64,000 nt of DNA from JAFIFT01 sp020051095 (GCF_964199965.1 NZ_CAXMZT010000004.1:62001-126000); one strand, 5' to 3'; positions 1-8,814 are shown, counted from the first letter of the stretch. Program-made: numbers and translations. The notes: generated from the letters alone by a model not told the origin.

Positions 1-152
1 TCATCGACTAAGTGAATTGCCACAACTGGCACTTGAAATACATTATGGGCAACTTTTACTAGCCGCTCAATATGATCTTGAAGCGGGGTTCTTACCCAAT
101 TCGTCAGCTGATTAAAAAGCCCCTGGTAAGTCCTTTCAGCGTTATGCAGCAT
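1..152 (-). CDS. GAF-domain protein, N-terminal fragment cut by window edge
   Basis: A reading frame starts at an ATG at 152 and stays open for 50 codons to the left edge. A GGAA-type ribosome binding site lies just upstream. The visible residues (about 28-50: LVKVAHNVFQVPVVAIHLVD) match the beginning of a GAF domain, where a hydrophobic helix is followed by the first strand. GAF domains often precede GGDEF, EAL or histidine-kinase output domains, but no output domain is visible, so no specific function is assigned. Confidence 0.6.
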   Translation of the reverse strand, partial: MLHNAERTYQGLFNQLTNWVRTPLQDHIERLVKVAHNVFQVPVVAIHLVD

Positions 153-314
153 GTTAATTCCTATAATTCGATAATTATTATTAAAGATAGATTATTATAT
201 TTATAGCACATTTATAAATCATTCTTGTTGTTTTTAACGCTTATTTAACACGCGATGATGGAATTATTTGCGCTACCATAGCATTGAAGTATCTTGGGTA
301 TATGAGGACACGCC

Positions 315-1592
315 CTAGACAATCGCGAGCGGTAACATCACTGACTGCCATTGATCACAAACAGCCCGGTCAGCAACAGCAACTAACTCGCCATCAATGA
401 ATAAGAGTGGCAAGCTATCGCGCTGCCAGGGTGGAATACTCCAGTCTTGAAGTAATTTTTTTAACACCCGGGTCTTCCCTCGCCAGTATAGGCGTTCCCC
501 TCCTTGGCGGAATCGAATTTCTGCTTGGCGAAAGCTGGGTAATTCACTTAACAGTGTTGCATGGAGCTGTTGACATCGCTCAGGCAACACCAAGGGTTCT
601 GGAAAACGTTGCCAAGGCACAGTTTTGGTAGGAAATTGCAGCTGGGATTGATGGAGCAAATACAGGGCGCCATCATAACGACGTGCAACGAAATCGCCGA
701 AATGCCAAGATGGATTTGCATCCTTTTTCGCATGAATCATGGACTGAAAAAATTGCTCGAGTTGTAATAGTGTCGGCATCTTAATATGGTGTTGCTTCAA
801 CCAAAGACGAAGCACATTTTTTTGTTCAGTCTCTGATAATTGCAACAACGGTTTAATTGCCAGCCGGTTGGCTGCCTCAAGGCACTTCTCTAACAAGTTT
901 AATGCATTGGACTGCTCGGATTGATAGCTCTTCTGTAATAGGCCGATGCTTCTTAAAATATTCGTGGGTGCCTGCGGCCAATGAGGCTCAAGCTGTGGCA
1001 ACCATTCCTGGCGAAGCCAATTTCTACGATACCGGCTATCGTCATTACTTGGGTCTTCAATCCACTGCAATTGATGGTGCCTTGCATAAGCTTCCAGGGT
1101 CTTTTTTGGGTGGTTTAATAAAGGTCTTAACATCATCCCTTTGGCGAATCGCTGCCGTTCTGGCATACAAGCCATACCGGCTATCCCTGCCCCTCGAAAT
1201 AAATTAAGAAAGAATGTTTCCACTTGGTCATCGGCATGATGCGCCGTCAATAATGCATCCTCCGAGCCAATTAGGCGTTCAAATACGCCATACCTCGCTT
1301 CTCGTGCGCAAGCTTCAATATTGCTTTGATGAGGGATCGCTACTTTGTGGGCAATAAAGCGAATATGCCATTGTTGGCAAAGTTGGAAACACTGATGTTG
1401 CCAATCATCAGCGAAGGGTTGTAGCTGATGGTTCACATGCACCGCTATTAACTTGCAAGACAGTTCAGGTACTGAATTTAAGGCATGCAATAGGACAGTG
1501 GAATCTAACCCGCCGCTAAATCCAACCAAGAGATGTTGATATAACGTTAGCCATTCAGTCCAGTCATTGGTTAATATTTTAGTCACAGGCAC
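315..1592 (-). CDS. tilS: tRNA(Ile)-lysidine synthetase TilS
   Basis: TilS uses ATP and lysine to convert C34 of the CAU-anticodon tRNA-Ile2 to lysidine, so that AUA is read as isoleucine; it is an essential cytosolic enzyme. The PP-loop ATP-binding motif SGGLDS is at residues 26-31. The N-terminal ATPase domain is followed by a C-terminal TilS domain (about 355-410, FRQGGERLYWRGKTRVLKKL region). The 425 aa length fits the family. The start is a GTG at 1592, so the gene overlaps the end of accA by 14 bp and is translationally coupled to it. The likely substrate tRNA is at 62892-62968. Confidence 0.95.
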   Translation of the reverse strand: MPVTKILTNDWTEWLTLYQHLLVGFSGGLDSTVLLHALNSVPELSCKLIAVHVNHQLQPFADDWQHQCFQLCQQWHIRFIAHKVAIPHQSNIEACAREARYGVFERLIGSEDALLTAHHADDQVETFFLNLFRGAGIAGMACMPERQRFAKGMMLRPLLNHPKKTLEAYARHHQLQWIEDPSNDDSRYRRNWLRQEWLPQLEPHWPQAPTNILRSIGLLQKSYQSEQSNALNLLEKCLEAANRLAIKPLLQLSETEQKNVLRLWLKQHHIKMPTLLQLEQFFQSMIHAKKDANPSWHFGDFVARRYDGALYLLHQSQLQFPTKTVPWQRFPEPLVLPERCQQLHATLLSELPSFRQAEIRFRQGGERLYWRGKTRVLKKLLQDWSIPPWQRDSLPLLFIDGELVAVADRAVCDQWQSVMLPLAIV

Positions 1593-2532
1593 CCATGGCC
1601 ATTAACTTTTGGTAGCGTCCATCTAACAACTCAGGGATTTTAAGCTGTTTGAGTTCACTTAGATGCTCAACCAGTGCTTTATTCAATCGCGCCACCATTT
1701 GACCAAAATGACGATGAGCTCCCCCTAAAGGTTCTTGGATAATGCCATCCACCAGCTTATGGTTAAAAATATTTTGCGCAGTTATGCCCATTGCTTTAGC
1801 CGCATCAGGGGCTTTGGCTGGATCTTTCCATAAAATGGAAGCACATCCTTCAGGGGATATCACTGAATAAATGCTGTACTGAAGCATTAATACCCGATCT
1901 CCTACCCCAATAGCCAAAGCGCCCCCAGAGCCTGCTTCGCCTGTTACTGTGCAAATAATCGGGGTTTTAAGTTGTGCCATCTCATAAAGATTGCGAGCAA
2001 TCGCTTCTGATTGATTGCGTTCTTCTGCCCCAATGCCGGGGTAGGCACCAGCTGTATCAATAAATGTAAAGACCGGCATATGGAATTTTTCAGCTAGTTT
2101 CATTAGCCTTAGCGCTTTGCGGTACTCCTCAGGCCTTGCCATGCCAAAATTGCGATACACTTTCTCTTTTGTTTTCTTACCCTTTTGGTGACCGAGTACG
2201 ACGACCGGTTCATCATGGAATCGAGCTACCCCACCGATAATGGCAGGTGCAGCTGAAGCATGTCTATCGCCATGTAATTCTTGGAAATCTGTAAATAGAT
2301 GTTCGATGTAATCCGTTGTTTGTGGACGCATTGGATGGCGCGCCATCTGAGTAATCTGCCAAGGTTCCAAATTTGAGAAAATATTAGCAGTCAGCTCTTC
2401 TGCCTTGGCTTCAAGGCGGTGAATTTCTTCACTCAAGCTTATTTCGCTATCACTGCTAACCATACGCAGTGCTTCGATTTTTTGATTTAATTCTTCAATC
2501 GGTTGTTCAAAATCTAGAAATTGTCCAGTCAT
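1579..2532 (-). CDS. accA: Acetyl-CoA carboxylase carboxyltransferase subunit alpha
   Basis: AccA pairs with AccD to transfer the carboxyl group from carboxybiotin on BCCP to acetyl-CoA, the committed step of fatty-acid synthesis. The 317 aa protein has the usual N-terminal coiled segment (about 1-50) and the crotonase-fold carboxyltransferase core, including GEAGSGGALAIGVGDRV and the YSVISPEGCASILWKD segment. It is the first gene of an accA-tilS pair and is divergent from the PPTase gene at 2588 across 55 bp that must hold both promoters. birA, which biotinylates BCCP, is also in the window (21591). Confidence 0.96.
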   Translation of the reverse strand: MTGQFLDFEQPIEELNQKIEALRMVSSDSEISLSEEIHRLEAKAEELTANIFSNLEPWQITQMARHPMRPQTTDYIEHLFTDFQELHGDRHASAAPAIIGGVARFHDEPVVVLGHQKGKKTKEKVYRNFGMARPEEYRKALRLMKLAEKFHMPVFTFIDTAGAYPGIGAEERNQSEAIARNLYEMAQLKTPIICTVTGEAGSGGALAIGVGDRVLMLQYSIYSVISPEGCASILWKDPAKAPDAAKAMGITAQNIFNHKLVDGIIQEPLGGAHRHFGQMVARLNKALVEHLSELKQLKIPELLDGRYQKLMAMGACD

Positions 2533-2587
2533 GGCCTTATTGCTTCAATTACCAATAATCGTTTATGATAACTCCTTAGCTGAATAG

Positions 2588-3313
2588 ATGCTAGTATTAA
2601 TCGATATGTTCCCCTTTGTTTCTGATAGTCAAGCAGATTGGCAACTTGCTACAGCACAGATCGATATTTGGCGATTTCGTTTATATCAGGATCCCACATC
2701 CCTATCAAGCTGCCTTAGCAAGCATGAAATCGAGCGTGCTAAACGATTTCACTTTCCCAAGCATCAACGCCGATTCCAAGTCGCCAGAGCAACTTTGCGT
2801 CACATTTTGAGCCATTATCTTACGATTAAGCCCGAAGCTATCACATTCCAATATGAGCCTAATGGTAAACCAACGGTGGTATCGCCCCTGCCATTAACGT
2901 TCAATCTGAGCCACACGGGTGATTATGCCTGTCTTGGTATTGGGTTAAGCATGCCGTTAGGGATTGATGTTGAGCAATTTTCAGCACGTCACTACTTAGG
3001 CATTGGCCGCCATGTATTCTCAAAGACCGAACAACAGCAATTACAAAACATCCCTGATTATCTTCTGCCGTTGGCATTTTTTTCCCTTTGGAGCCAAAAA
3101 GAAGCGGTCATCAAATGCATTGGTCTTGGCATGAAATACCCCTTAAAAGAACTAACCCTTCCTCTTTTTTCAAGCCCTGGGGAGGTGTTTATCGATGCTG
3201 TTGATAACAAACCTCGAAAAATTTACCGCTTCACACCCTTTATCGGCACTGCCGCTGCCATATGTTGCCATCCTCATGTCACCACGTTGCGGTTTTTTGA
3301 CTGGGGTAGTTGA
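2588..3313 (+). CDS. 4'-phosphopantetheinyl transferase, Sfp/AcpT superfamily
   Basis: The enzyme transfers 4'-phosphopantetheine from CoA to a serine of acyl or peptidyl carrier proteins. The Sfp-family signatures are present: FNLSHTGDYA (about 105-114), the metal-binding GID at 125-127, and WSQKEAVIK (168-176) carrying the WxxKEA core. The 241 aa length is that of the two-lobed Sfp type rather than the short AcpS type, so it may serve secondary-metabolite or lipid carrier proteins. No NRPS or PKS gene is in the window to name its partner. ATG at 2606 is an alternative start. The stop codon abuts a repeat end at 3311-3330. Confidence 0.88.
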   Translation: MLVLIDMFPFVSDSQADWQLATAQIDIWRFRLYQDPTSLSSCLSKHEIERAKRFHFPKHQRRFQVARATLRHILSHYLTIKPEAITFQYEPNGKPTVVSPLPLTFNLSHTGDYACLGIGLSMPLGIDVEQFSARHYLGIGRHVFSKTEQQQLQNIPDYLLPLAFFSLWSQKEAVIKCIGLGMKYPLKELTLPLFSSPGEVFIDAVDNKPRKIYRFTPFIGTAAAICCHPHVTTLRFFDWGS

Positions 3314-3330
3314 ATGATCACGGGTATAAT
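3311..3330. repeat. Solo end of repeat family B
   Basis: The 20 bp TGAATGATCACGGGTATAAT match the right terminal inverted repeat of the 167-bp element at 5151-5317. Here the end is alone and begins at the stop codon of the PPTase gene. It resembles a remnant of a miniature transposable element. Its TATAAT-like tail could also act as a promoter element for the next gene, but that is only inference. Confidence 0.6.
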
Positions 3331-3365
3331 TTACAAAAGCCCCTAATTTTGTTATTTTATCTAGT

Positions 3366-3680
3366 ATGAAAAAACTCGTCCCGTTCATATTAGCCTGCCT
3401 TTTAACCAGCTTTTTTATCTCAAGCTGGCAATTTAGCATGAGCGCCTCTAACACAAATGTGGGCCATGTTTATTCAATTTCCGAAGCTCAGCAAAGCAGC
3501 AACCAAACCTCAACTTTATCAGCGCGATGCATGACATACATGGCTAGCATGCTTCAAGGAAACTCATTTATTTTGCTTGGCGGTATCTGTTTATTCGTGA
3601 TCGGTATTTTGCGCCTTTCAAATTGGATTAAACCTTATCAAATTCATCCCTCCGCTTTATTTCGTCCCCCCATCGTTTAG
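3366..3680 (+). CDS. Small hypothetical membrane protein
   Basis: This 104 aa protein is not recognised. An N-terminal hydrophobic stretch (about 4-25, either a signal peptide or a membrane anchor) is followed by a Ser/Gln/Thr-rich segment of about 40 residues and a second membrane segment (about 69-87, LLGGICLFVIGILRL). The tail ends in a short Pro-rich sequence. It sits 91 bp upstream of dsbD on the same strand, so a co-transcribed envelope protein is possible. There is no catalytic motif. Codon use looks like its neighbours, which supports a real gene. Confidence 0.6.
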   Translation: MKKLVPFILACLLTSFFISSWQFSMSASNTNVGHVYSISEAQQSSNQTSTLSARCMTYMASMLQGNSFILLGGICLFVIGILRLSNWIKPYQIHPSALFRPPIV

Positions 3681-3771
3681 CCTTTCAGGGGGTCCCCTGA
3701 GCAACCTATGTTATTTCGATATATTTAAATTGGATGTTAGATTCATTTCACTTTTATAATAAGGAAAAACG

Positions 3772-5094
3772 ATGAAACGATTATTATTTTTGATGGCGAT
3801 GATGTCTCCGATGTCATTATGGGCGGCAGAAATCGGTTGGAGCAATCCAGCAGCGCTAGCCACCTATATTAGCCAACAAAATCATTGGCTATTATTTCTT
3901 GCCTTTTACGGCTTAGGTATTTTATTAGCCTTCACCCCTTGTGTTTTACCCATGGTACCCATTTTATCCGGCATTATCGTGGGCCAAAATGCGAAGAGTG
4001 CAAAACAGGGCTTCCAGTTATCATTAGCCTATGTCGCTGGGATGGCTATCACCTATGCTATCGCAGGCATGTTGGCAGGCTGGATGGGATCAACGGTTCA
4101 GACCTTAATGCAAACGCCTTGGGTAATCATCACGTTTAGCTTGATGTTCCTATTTTTAGGCTTCAACTTACTCGATTGGGTTAGCTTGCCGATTCCAGGG
4201 TTTAGCGGAGCAAATCGCCGTAAAACTCAAAATCAGAAACCGAAGAGCCTCTTTTCCGTTGCCATGATGGGGGTCATTTCAACCTTAGTTGTTTCGCCTT
4301 GCGTCACCGGCCCGCTGATTGGCATTTTGACTTACATTGGTCAAAGTGGCCAAGTGGCTCAAGGTGGCTTGTTTTTGTTTATACTAGCGTTAGGAATGGG
4401 TACACCCCTGCTATTAGTAGGGTGTGGTTATGGAAAATTCCTCCCCAAAGCAGGTGGTTGGATGCTGATGATTAAAAAGCTATTTGCCTATATGATGTTT
4501 GCATTGGCTATTTGGTTAAGCTCACGCATTTTACCCGCCACCCTGACCTATATGCTGTATGCCTCATTAGCCCTGATTGCTGGATTAACGTTAGGTATCT
4601 TCCGTCAGGCAACCCATGCGGTTGAGCGTGCCGGGCAGGTTGTTAGCGTGTTCTTATTGATGTTGTCAGGCATTCTTGCCTTCCAACTAATACAACCGAT
4701 AAGCCTACAACAAACCAGCCAAGCAGCAGCACCCTTCATTCCTGTCAAAAAAGAACAAGATCTGGATCGCTATTTACAGACAGCAAAACTGGCTGGTCAG
4801 CCGGTATTTATCGAGTTTTTTGCGGGTTGGTGCAGTGATTGCCAAGCGATGGACAAAAACGTGTTTAGTCTAAACCGGGTTCAGAAAGCCATGGCAAACA
4901 GCTTGAACTTACGTGTTGATATCAGTAACAACACACCTGAGGTCAAAGAACTGAGAAAGCGTTTTGGCATTCTAGGAATCCCAACGATGCTGTTTGTGAA
5001 TAGCTCAGGGGACCTTCAACAATCGCTAACAGCCGTTGGACAGGTCTCATCTGATATCGTTGTTTCTAATTTAGACATTATCAACAAGCGCTAA
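3772..5094 (+). CDS. dsbD: Short DsbD-type thiol:disulfide interchange protein
   Basis: The protein carries reducing equivalents from cytoplasmic thioredoxin across the inner membrane to periplasmic thiols, for example for disulfide isomerisation or cytochrome c maturation. It has a signal-like N-terminus (1-19) and then a CcdA/DsbD membrane domain of about eight helices with the redox cysteines C57 (FTPCVLPMVP) and C177 (VVSPCVTGP). The C-terminal thioredoxin-fold domain has the motif WCSDC at 353-357. At 440 aa it lacks the N-terminal nDsbD alpha domain of E. coli DsbD (about 565 aa), so its periplasmic partner may be contacted directly by the thioredoxin domain. A good ribosome site (AAGGAAAA) precedes the ATG. 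Confidence 0.9.
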   Translation: MKRLLFLMAMMSPMSLWAAEIGWSNPAALATYISQQNHWLLFLAFYGLGILLAFTPCVLPMVPILSGIIVGQNAKSAKQGFQLSLAYVAGMAITYAIAGMLAGWMGSTVQTLMQTPWVIITFSLMFLFLGFNLLDWVSLPIPGFSGANRRKTQNQKPKSLFSVAMMGVISTLVVSPCVTGPLIGILTYIGQSGQVAQGGLFLFILALGMGTPLLLVGCGYGKFLPKAGGWMLMIKKLFAYMMFALAIWLSSRILPATLTYMLYASLALIAGLTLGIFRQATHAVERAGQVVSVFLLMLSGILAFQLIQPISLQQTSQAAAPFIPVKKEQDLDRYLQTAKLAGQPVFIEFFAGWCSDCQAMDKNVFSLNRVQKAMANSLNLRVDISNNTPEVKELRKRFGILGIPTMLFVNSSGDLQQSLTAVGQVSSDIVVSNLDIINKR

Positions 5095-5098
5095 TCTT

Positions 5099-5146
5099 TA
5101 GCCATTGACAGATATATTCTCAATGGTATCTGCAATGGCTATTTTT
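5099..5146 (+). terminator. Rho-independent terminator after dsbD
   Basis: A long hairpin with arms TAGCCATTG/CAATGGCTA, continued inward by CAGATA/TATCTG, is followed directly by a T-rich run (ATTTTTATAT). It lies 5 bp after the dsbD stop codon. Confidence 0.85.
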
Positions 5147-5150
5147 ATAT

Positions 5151-5317
5151 ATATACCCGTGATCATTCAAAATGCGAGGATTTATAAGCCTGTATTTTTT
5201 GATCCTACAAAACGTTAAAAATCCCACAATGGCTCATTCCCTTGTGTGTTTTTAAACGTTTAGCAGGGCGAAAAAGAAAAAGCAGAAAACTCGCTTTTTG
5301 AATGATCACGGGTATAT
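5151..5317. mobile_element. MITE-like element, family B (167 bp)
   Basis: The left end (5151-5178, ATATACCCGTGATCATTCAA...) and the right end (5290-5317) are 28-bp inverted repeats with one mismatch. The roughly 110 bp interior is non-coding. Both ends are flanked by TA-rich sequence, as expected for insertion at TA-like targets. There is no transposase, so this would be a non-autonomous element. It lies between the dsbD terminator and sodC, so sodC transcription must start inside or at the right edge of it. A solo end of the same family is at 3311-3330. Confidence 0.75.
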
Positions 5318-5350
5318 AATCAAACAAGAGTTATAAAAGAGGATATCATT

Positions 5351-5854
5351 ATGTTTAAACAGGCATTAATTGGAATTATGCTCGCTGGCTTATGTATGCA
5401 ACCACTTTTTGCATCCACAAAAACCATTACCATTTATTCTGCAACAGATGCCCAACAATCCCTTGGGACGGTGACTTTTAAAAATAGTCCTTTTGGCGTT
5501 TTGATTTATCCCAATTTAAAAGGGTTACCCCCAGGACTTCATGGGTTTCATCTTCATGAAAAGCCCAACTGTGGTAAGGACGGGATGGATGCAGGGTCAC
5601 ATTATGATCCGAATCAAACCAATACGCACCTTGGTCCCTACGATAAGGGCCATTTAGGGGATTTACCGGTGTTATATGTCAATGAAAATGGGGAAGCAAA
5701 CATACCAACGTTAGCTCCGCGTTTAAGCATGGATGACCTGCATGACATTTCACTCATGATTCATCAAGGCGGCGATAATTACTCGGACGAACCACCTTTA
5801 GGTGGTGGCGGGAAACGAATTGGGTGTGGTGTGTTTAATGGTAAAGATTCATGA
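5351..5854 (+). CDS. sodC: Periplasmic Cu/Zn superoxide dismutase
   Basis: SodC converts superoxide to oxygen and hydrogen peroxide in the periplasm and protects intracellular bacteria from phagocyte oxidants. A signal peptide covers residues 1-21. All metal ligands are visible: copper H67, H69, H138; bridging H84; zinc H93, H101, D104. Also present are the disulfide cysteines C74 and C159 and the substrate-guiding arginine R156. The 167 aa length is typical. The ribosome site AGAGGA lies 7 bp before the ATG. Upstream is the family B element. Confidence 0.95.
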   Translation: MFKQALIGIMLAGLCMQPLFASTKTITIYSATDAQQSLGTVTFKNSPFGVLIYPNLKGLPPGLHGFHLHEKPNCGKDGMDAGSHYDPNQTNTHLGPYDKGHLGDLPVLYVNENGEANIPTLAPRLSMDDLHDISLMIHQGGDNYSDEPPLGGGGKRIGCGVFNGKDS

Positions 5855-5857
5855 TTA

Positions 5858-5887
5858 GGGAGCAACATTGGAAGCTCGAAAGCTCCC
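5858..5887. terminator. Weak hairpin between convergent sodC and clpA
   Basis: GGGAGC (5858-5863) and GCTCCC (5882-5887) can form a stem, with an inner AGCTCGAAAGCT. It sits in the 40-bp gap between the convergent sodC and clpA stop codons. There is no clear T tract on either side, so a termination role is only tentative. Confidence 0.35.
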
Positions 5888-5894
5888 ATTACGA

Positions 5895-8159
5895 TTAATA
5901 AACACCTTCTTTATGGTCGTGGCAGTCAAAAAATAACTCTTGATCTTTGACTTTCAAGGAAACATATCCACCATTGACTAACCGGCCAAACAACAACTCA
6001 TCAGCCAACGGTTTTTTCACTTGCTCTTGAATTAAGCGAGCCATTGGGCGAGCACCCATGGTTTTATCATAACCATGATTTGCCAACCATTCTCGTGCTT
6101 CATCATCGACAGATAAACTAACACGTTTGGCATTTAATTGTTCTTCTAATTCAACTAGGAATTTATCCACCACTAAGCCAATCGTTTGTTTATCCAGCTG
6201 TTCAAAATTAATAATGGCATCTAAACGATTTCGAAATTCAGGCGTGAATGAGCGTTTAATCACTTCCATGCCATCGCCTTTCGTATCCTGATCAGAAAAA
6301 CCAATCACATTGCGTCCAATCTCAAACGCACCTGCATTACTAGTCATCACTAAAACAATATGGCGGAAGTCAGCATGGCGGCCATTGGTATCAGTCAATG
6401 TTCCGTGATCCATAATCTGCAAGAGTAAATTAAAGACATCCGGGTGAGCTTTTTCGATTTCATCAAGCAGCAATACCGCATGGGGATGTTTGGTCACTGC
6501 TTCAGTCAATAAACCACCTTGATCAAAGCCAACATACCCGGGAGGTGCACCAATTAAACGGGATACGGTATGCTTTTCCATGTACTCCGACATATCAAAG
6601 CGAATCAACTCGATACCAAGCAAATTAGCCAGCTGTTTTGTAACTTCCGTTTTACCAACCCCCGTAGGACCCGCAAATAAGAAACAGCCAACGGGTTTTT
6701 GCGGCTCTCTTAAACCCGAACGTGCTAGTTTAATAGCTGATGATAACGCAGCAATGGCATTGTCTTGTCCATACACAAGTAACTTGAGGTCTCTCTCAAG
6801 ATTCTTAAGAACATCTTTGTCGGTCGCTGTGACTTTTTTGACGGGGATACGGGCAATTTTAGCCACGACGCTTTCTATCTCATTCACGGAAATGATTTTC
6901 TTTCGTTTACTTGCAGTCAATAGATTTTGATAAGCCCCCGCTTCATCGACAACGTCTATCGCTTTATCCGGCAAAAATCGATCATTGATATATTTTGCGG
7001 ATAGTTCGGCGGCTGAGCGAAGAGCAGGAATGGAAAATTTCACATTATGATGTTCTTCTAGACGGCTTTTCAAACCCTTCAAAATCTCAAATGTTTCATC
7101 AATGGAGGGTTCCTCAATATCTATTTTTTGGAATCGTCGAGCCAAGGCACGGTCTTTTTCAAAGATGCCTCGGTATTCCTGATAGGTGGTCGAGCCAATG
7201 CATTTTAAATCGCCATTGGCAAGCAATGGTTTAATTAAGTTTGACGCATCCATTACCCCGCCGGAAGCAGCACCCGCTCCGATAATCGTATGAATTTCAT
7301 CAATGAATAAGACTGCGCCTTTTTGTTGGCTTAGTTGCTTCAGCACTGCTTTCAATCGTTTTTCAAAATCACCACGATATTTGGTTCCGGCAAGCAACGC
7401 GCCCAAGTCTAGCGCGTAGACAACACAGTTAGCAATTGCCTCCGGAACTTCATCGGTGACAATTTTTCTAGCCAAACCCTCTGCGATAGCTGTTTTACCA
7501 ACACCCGCTTCACCCACTAATAAAGGGTTATTTTTTCGTCGTCGACAGAGCACTTGAACGGTTCGTTGGATTTCTTCATCTCGACCAATAAGCGGATCAA
7601 TGCGACCTTGTTTTGCACGTCGATTCAGATTAGTGCAATAACTTTCTAAGGGGGACTCGCCTCCTTCGGGTTCCATCATCTCATCATCCATGGATGAATG
7701 ATTATCATGTAGGTTATCTTTTTGATATTTTGAAATGCCGTGCGATATATAATTGATGACATCTAAGCGTGTGATGTTTTCACGACGTAGAAAATATACG
7801 GCCTGACTTTCTTGTTCACTAAAGATAGCCGCTAAGACATTCGCACCCGTTACTTCCGTTTTACCTGCTGATTGCACATGAAAGACTGCTCGTTGCAGTA
7901 CCCGCTGAAAACCAAGCGTCGGCTGTGTTTCGCGTTCACGCTCATCTGCTGGGATTTTGGGGGTTGTTTCGTCGATAAACTCAGTCAAATCACGACGTAA
8001 TTTATCGATATCCGCATCACACGCTTGTAAGACATTACCAGCAGCTGGATTATCAAGCAATGATAACAATAAGTGTTCTACCGTCATAAATTCATGACGT
8101 TTCTCTTTGGCATCCTTAAAGGCTAGATTAAGGGTAAATTCTAGTTCTTTATTTAACAT
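5895..8159 (-). CDS. clpA: ATP-dependent Clp protease ATP-binding subunit ClpA
   Basis: ClpA is the AAA+ unfoldase that feeds substrates, including N-degron proteins delivered by ClpS, to the ClpP protease. The 754 aa protein has an N-terminal Clp_N repeat domain (about 1-145), where ClpS docks. The first AAA+ module has GEAGVGKT and the Walker B segment VLFIDEIHTIIGAG; the second has GPTGVGKT and VLLLDEIEKAHPDV. The C-terminal D2-small domain ends the protein. Length and order match E. coli ClpA (758 aa). It lies 27 bp downstream of clpS in the same direction, the usual pairing. Confidence 0.97.
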   Translation of the reverse strand: MLNKELEFTLNLAFKDAKEKRHEFMTVEHLLLSLLDNPAAGNVLQACDADIDKLRRDLTEFIDETTPKIPADERERETQPTLGFQRVLQRAVFHVQSAGKTEVTGANVLAAIFSEQESQAVYFLRRENITRLDVINYISHGISKYQKDNLHDNHSSMDDEMMEPEGGESPLESYCTNLNRRAKQGRIDPLIGRDEEIQRTVQVLCRRRKNNPLLVGEAGVGKTAIAEGLARKIVTDEVPEAIANCVVYALDLGALLAGTKYRGDFEKRLKAVLKQLSQQKGAVLFIDEIHTIIGAGAASGGVMDASNLIKPLLANGDLKCIGSTTYQEYRGIFEKDRALARRFQKIDIEEPSIDETFEILKGLKSRLEEHHNVKFSIPALRSAAELSAKYINDRFLPDKAIDVVDEAGAYQNLLTASKRKKIISVNEIESVVAKIARIPVKKVTATDKDVLKNLERDLKLLVYGQDNAIAALSSAIKLARSGLREPQKPVGCFLFAGPTGVGKTEVTKQLANLLGIELIRFDMSEYMEKHTVSRLIGAPPGYVGFDQGGLLTEAVTKHPHAVLLLDEIEKAHPDVFNLLLQIMDHGTLTDTNGRHADFRHIVLVMTSNAGAFEIGRNVIGFSDQDTKGDGMEVIKRSFTPEFRNRLDAIINFEQLDKQTIGLVVDKFLVELEEQLNAKRVSLSVDDEAREWLANHGYDKTMGARPMARLIQEQVKKPLADELLFGRLVNGGYVSLKVKDQELFFDCHDHKEGVY

Positions 8160-8186
8160 GATATTTGCTCCTTTCCAGCCAATTAA

Positions 8187-8519
8187 CTATTCAGGTTCCA
8201 TAGTGCATAAAAGCGGATGGTCGTTTTGTCTGGCAAAATCTGTTACCTGAGCAACCTTTGTTTCAGCTATATCCCTTGTATACACACCGCAAATCGATCG
8301 TCCAACGAGATGAATTTGCAGCATTATTTGCGTTGCCTTTTCTTCCGTGTGCAGGAAAAAATGTTGCAACACCCTCACAACAAAATCCATCGGTGTGTAG
8401 TCATCATTTAACAGAATGACCTTATATTTTCTGGGCTGTTTGACTTCAGTTTCGGTCTGTTTTTCTGTTTCAACGTGCCCAACAATTTCTGCTAAAAATT
8501 GACCACTCATTTTTGACAC
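8187..8519 (-). CDS. clpS: ATP-dependent Clp protease adaptor ClpS
   Basis: ClpS recognises N-degron residues and hands the substrates to ClpA. The 110 aa protein has an unstructured N-terminus and the ClpS core: LLNDDYTPMDFVVRVLQHFF (about 35-54), whose Asn-Asp region lines the N-degron pocket, and a HLVGRSICGVYTRDIAETK segment (about 74-92). It is the first gene of clpS-clpA. The upstream 295-bp gap holds its promoter and a palindrome at 8596-8626. Confidence 0.96.
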   Translation of the reverse strand: MSKMSGQFLAEIVGHVETEKQTETEVKQPRKYKVILLNDDYTPMDFVVRVLQHFFLHTEEKATQIMLQIHLVGRSICGVYTRDIAETKVAQVTDFARQNDHPLLCTMEPE

Positions 8520-8595
8520 CTCTTATATAATTTTATAGACGTATCGGAGCAATTTAGCCAGTAAAATCTATGTAAAAATTTCATTAATTCAATGT

Positions 8596-8626
8596 GTGTT
8601 AAGCATGATATCATGCTGGTTAACAC
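8596..8626. promoter_or_regulatory. 31-bp imperfect palindrome upstream of clpS
   Basis: The core AGCATGATATCATGCT (8602-8617) is a perfect 16-bp palindrome. It is framed by outer arms GTGTTA and TAACAC, which are also inverted. The site lies 77 bp upstream of the clpS start codon, in the 295-bp gap between icd and clpS, so it could be a dimeric repressor operator. It is too symmetric and lacks a T run, so it is not a convincing terminator. Confidence 0.45.
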
Positions 8627-8770
8627 TCAACCACAAAGCTGCCTTCTTCTTATTTAGTAAGAGCAGATTTCATTCACCACGACAATTTCTATCCTAACTT
8701 AGTTTTTAACCACTTAATCCATCCAGGGCTATACGTGAATCAAGTTGTCCATTATCTGCGCTCTGGAACG

Positions 8771-8796
8771 ATTGGCTGCTTATAAAAGCAGCCAAT
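8771..8796 (-). terminator. Hairpin downstream of icd
   Basis: ATTGGCTGCT and AGCAGCCAAT form a perfect 10-bp stem with a 6-nt loop, 18 bp after the icd stop codon. The stem is strong, but the downstream T run on the minus strand is missing. It may act as a terminator or as a 3'-end stabilising structure. Confidence 0.5.
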
Positions 8797-8814
8797 AGAG
8801 TCGATATCGGCCAA

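Noticed and set aside
5099..5317. CRISPR-like array because of repeated motifs near sodC
   Set aside because: There are only two inverted ends and no regularly spaced direct repeats; no CRISPR array is seen anywhere in the window.
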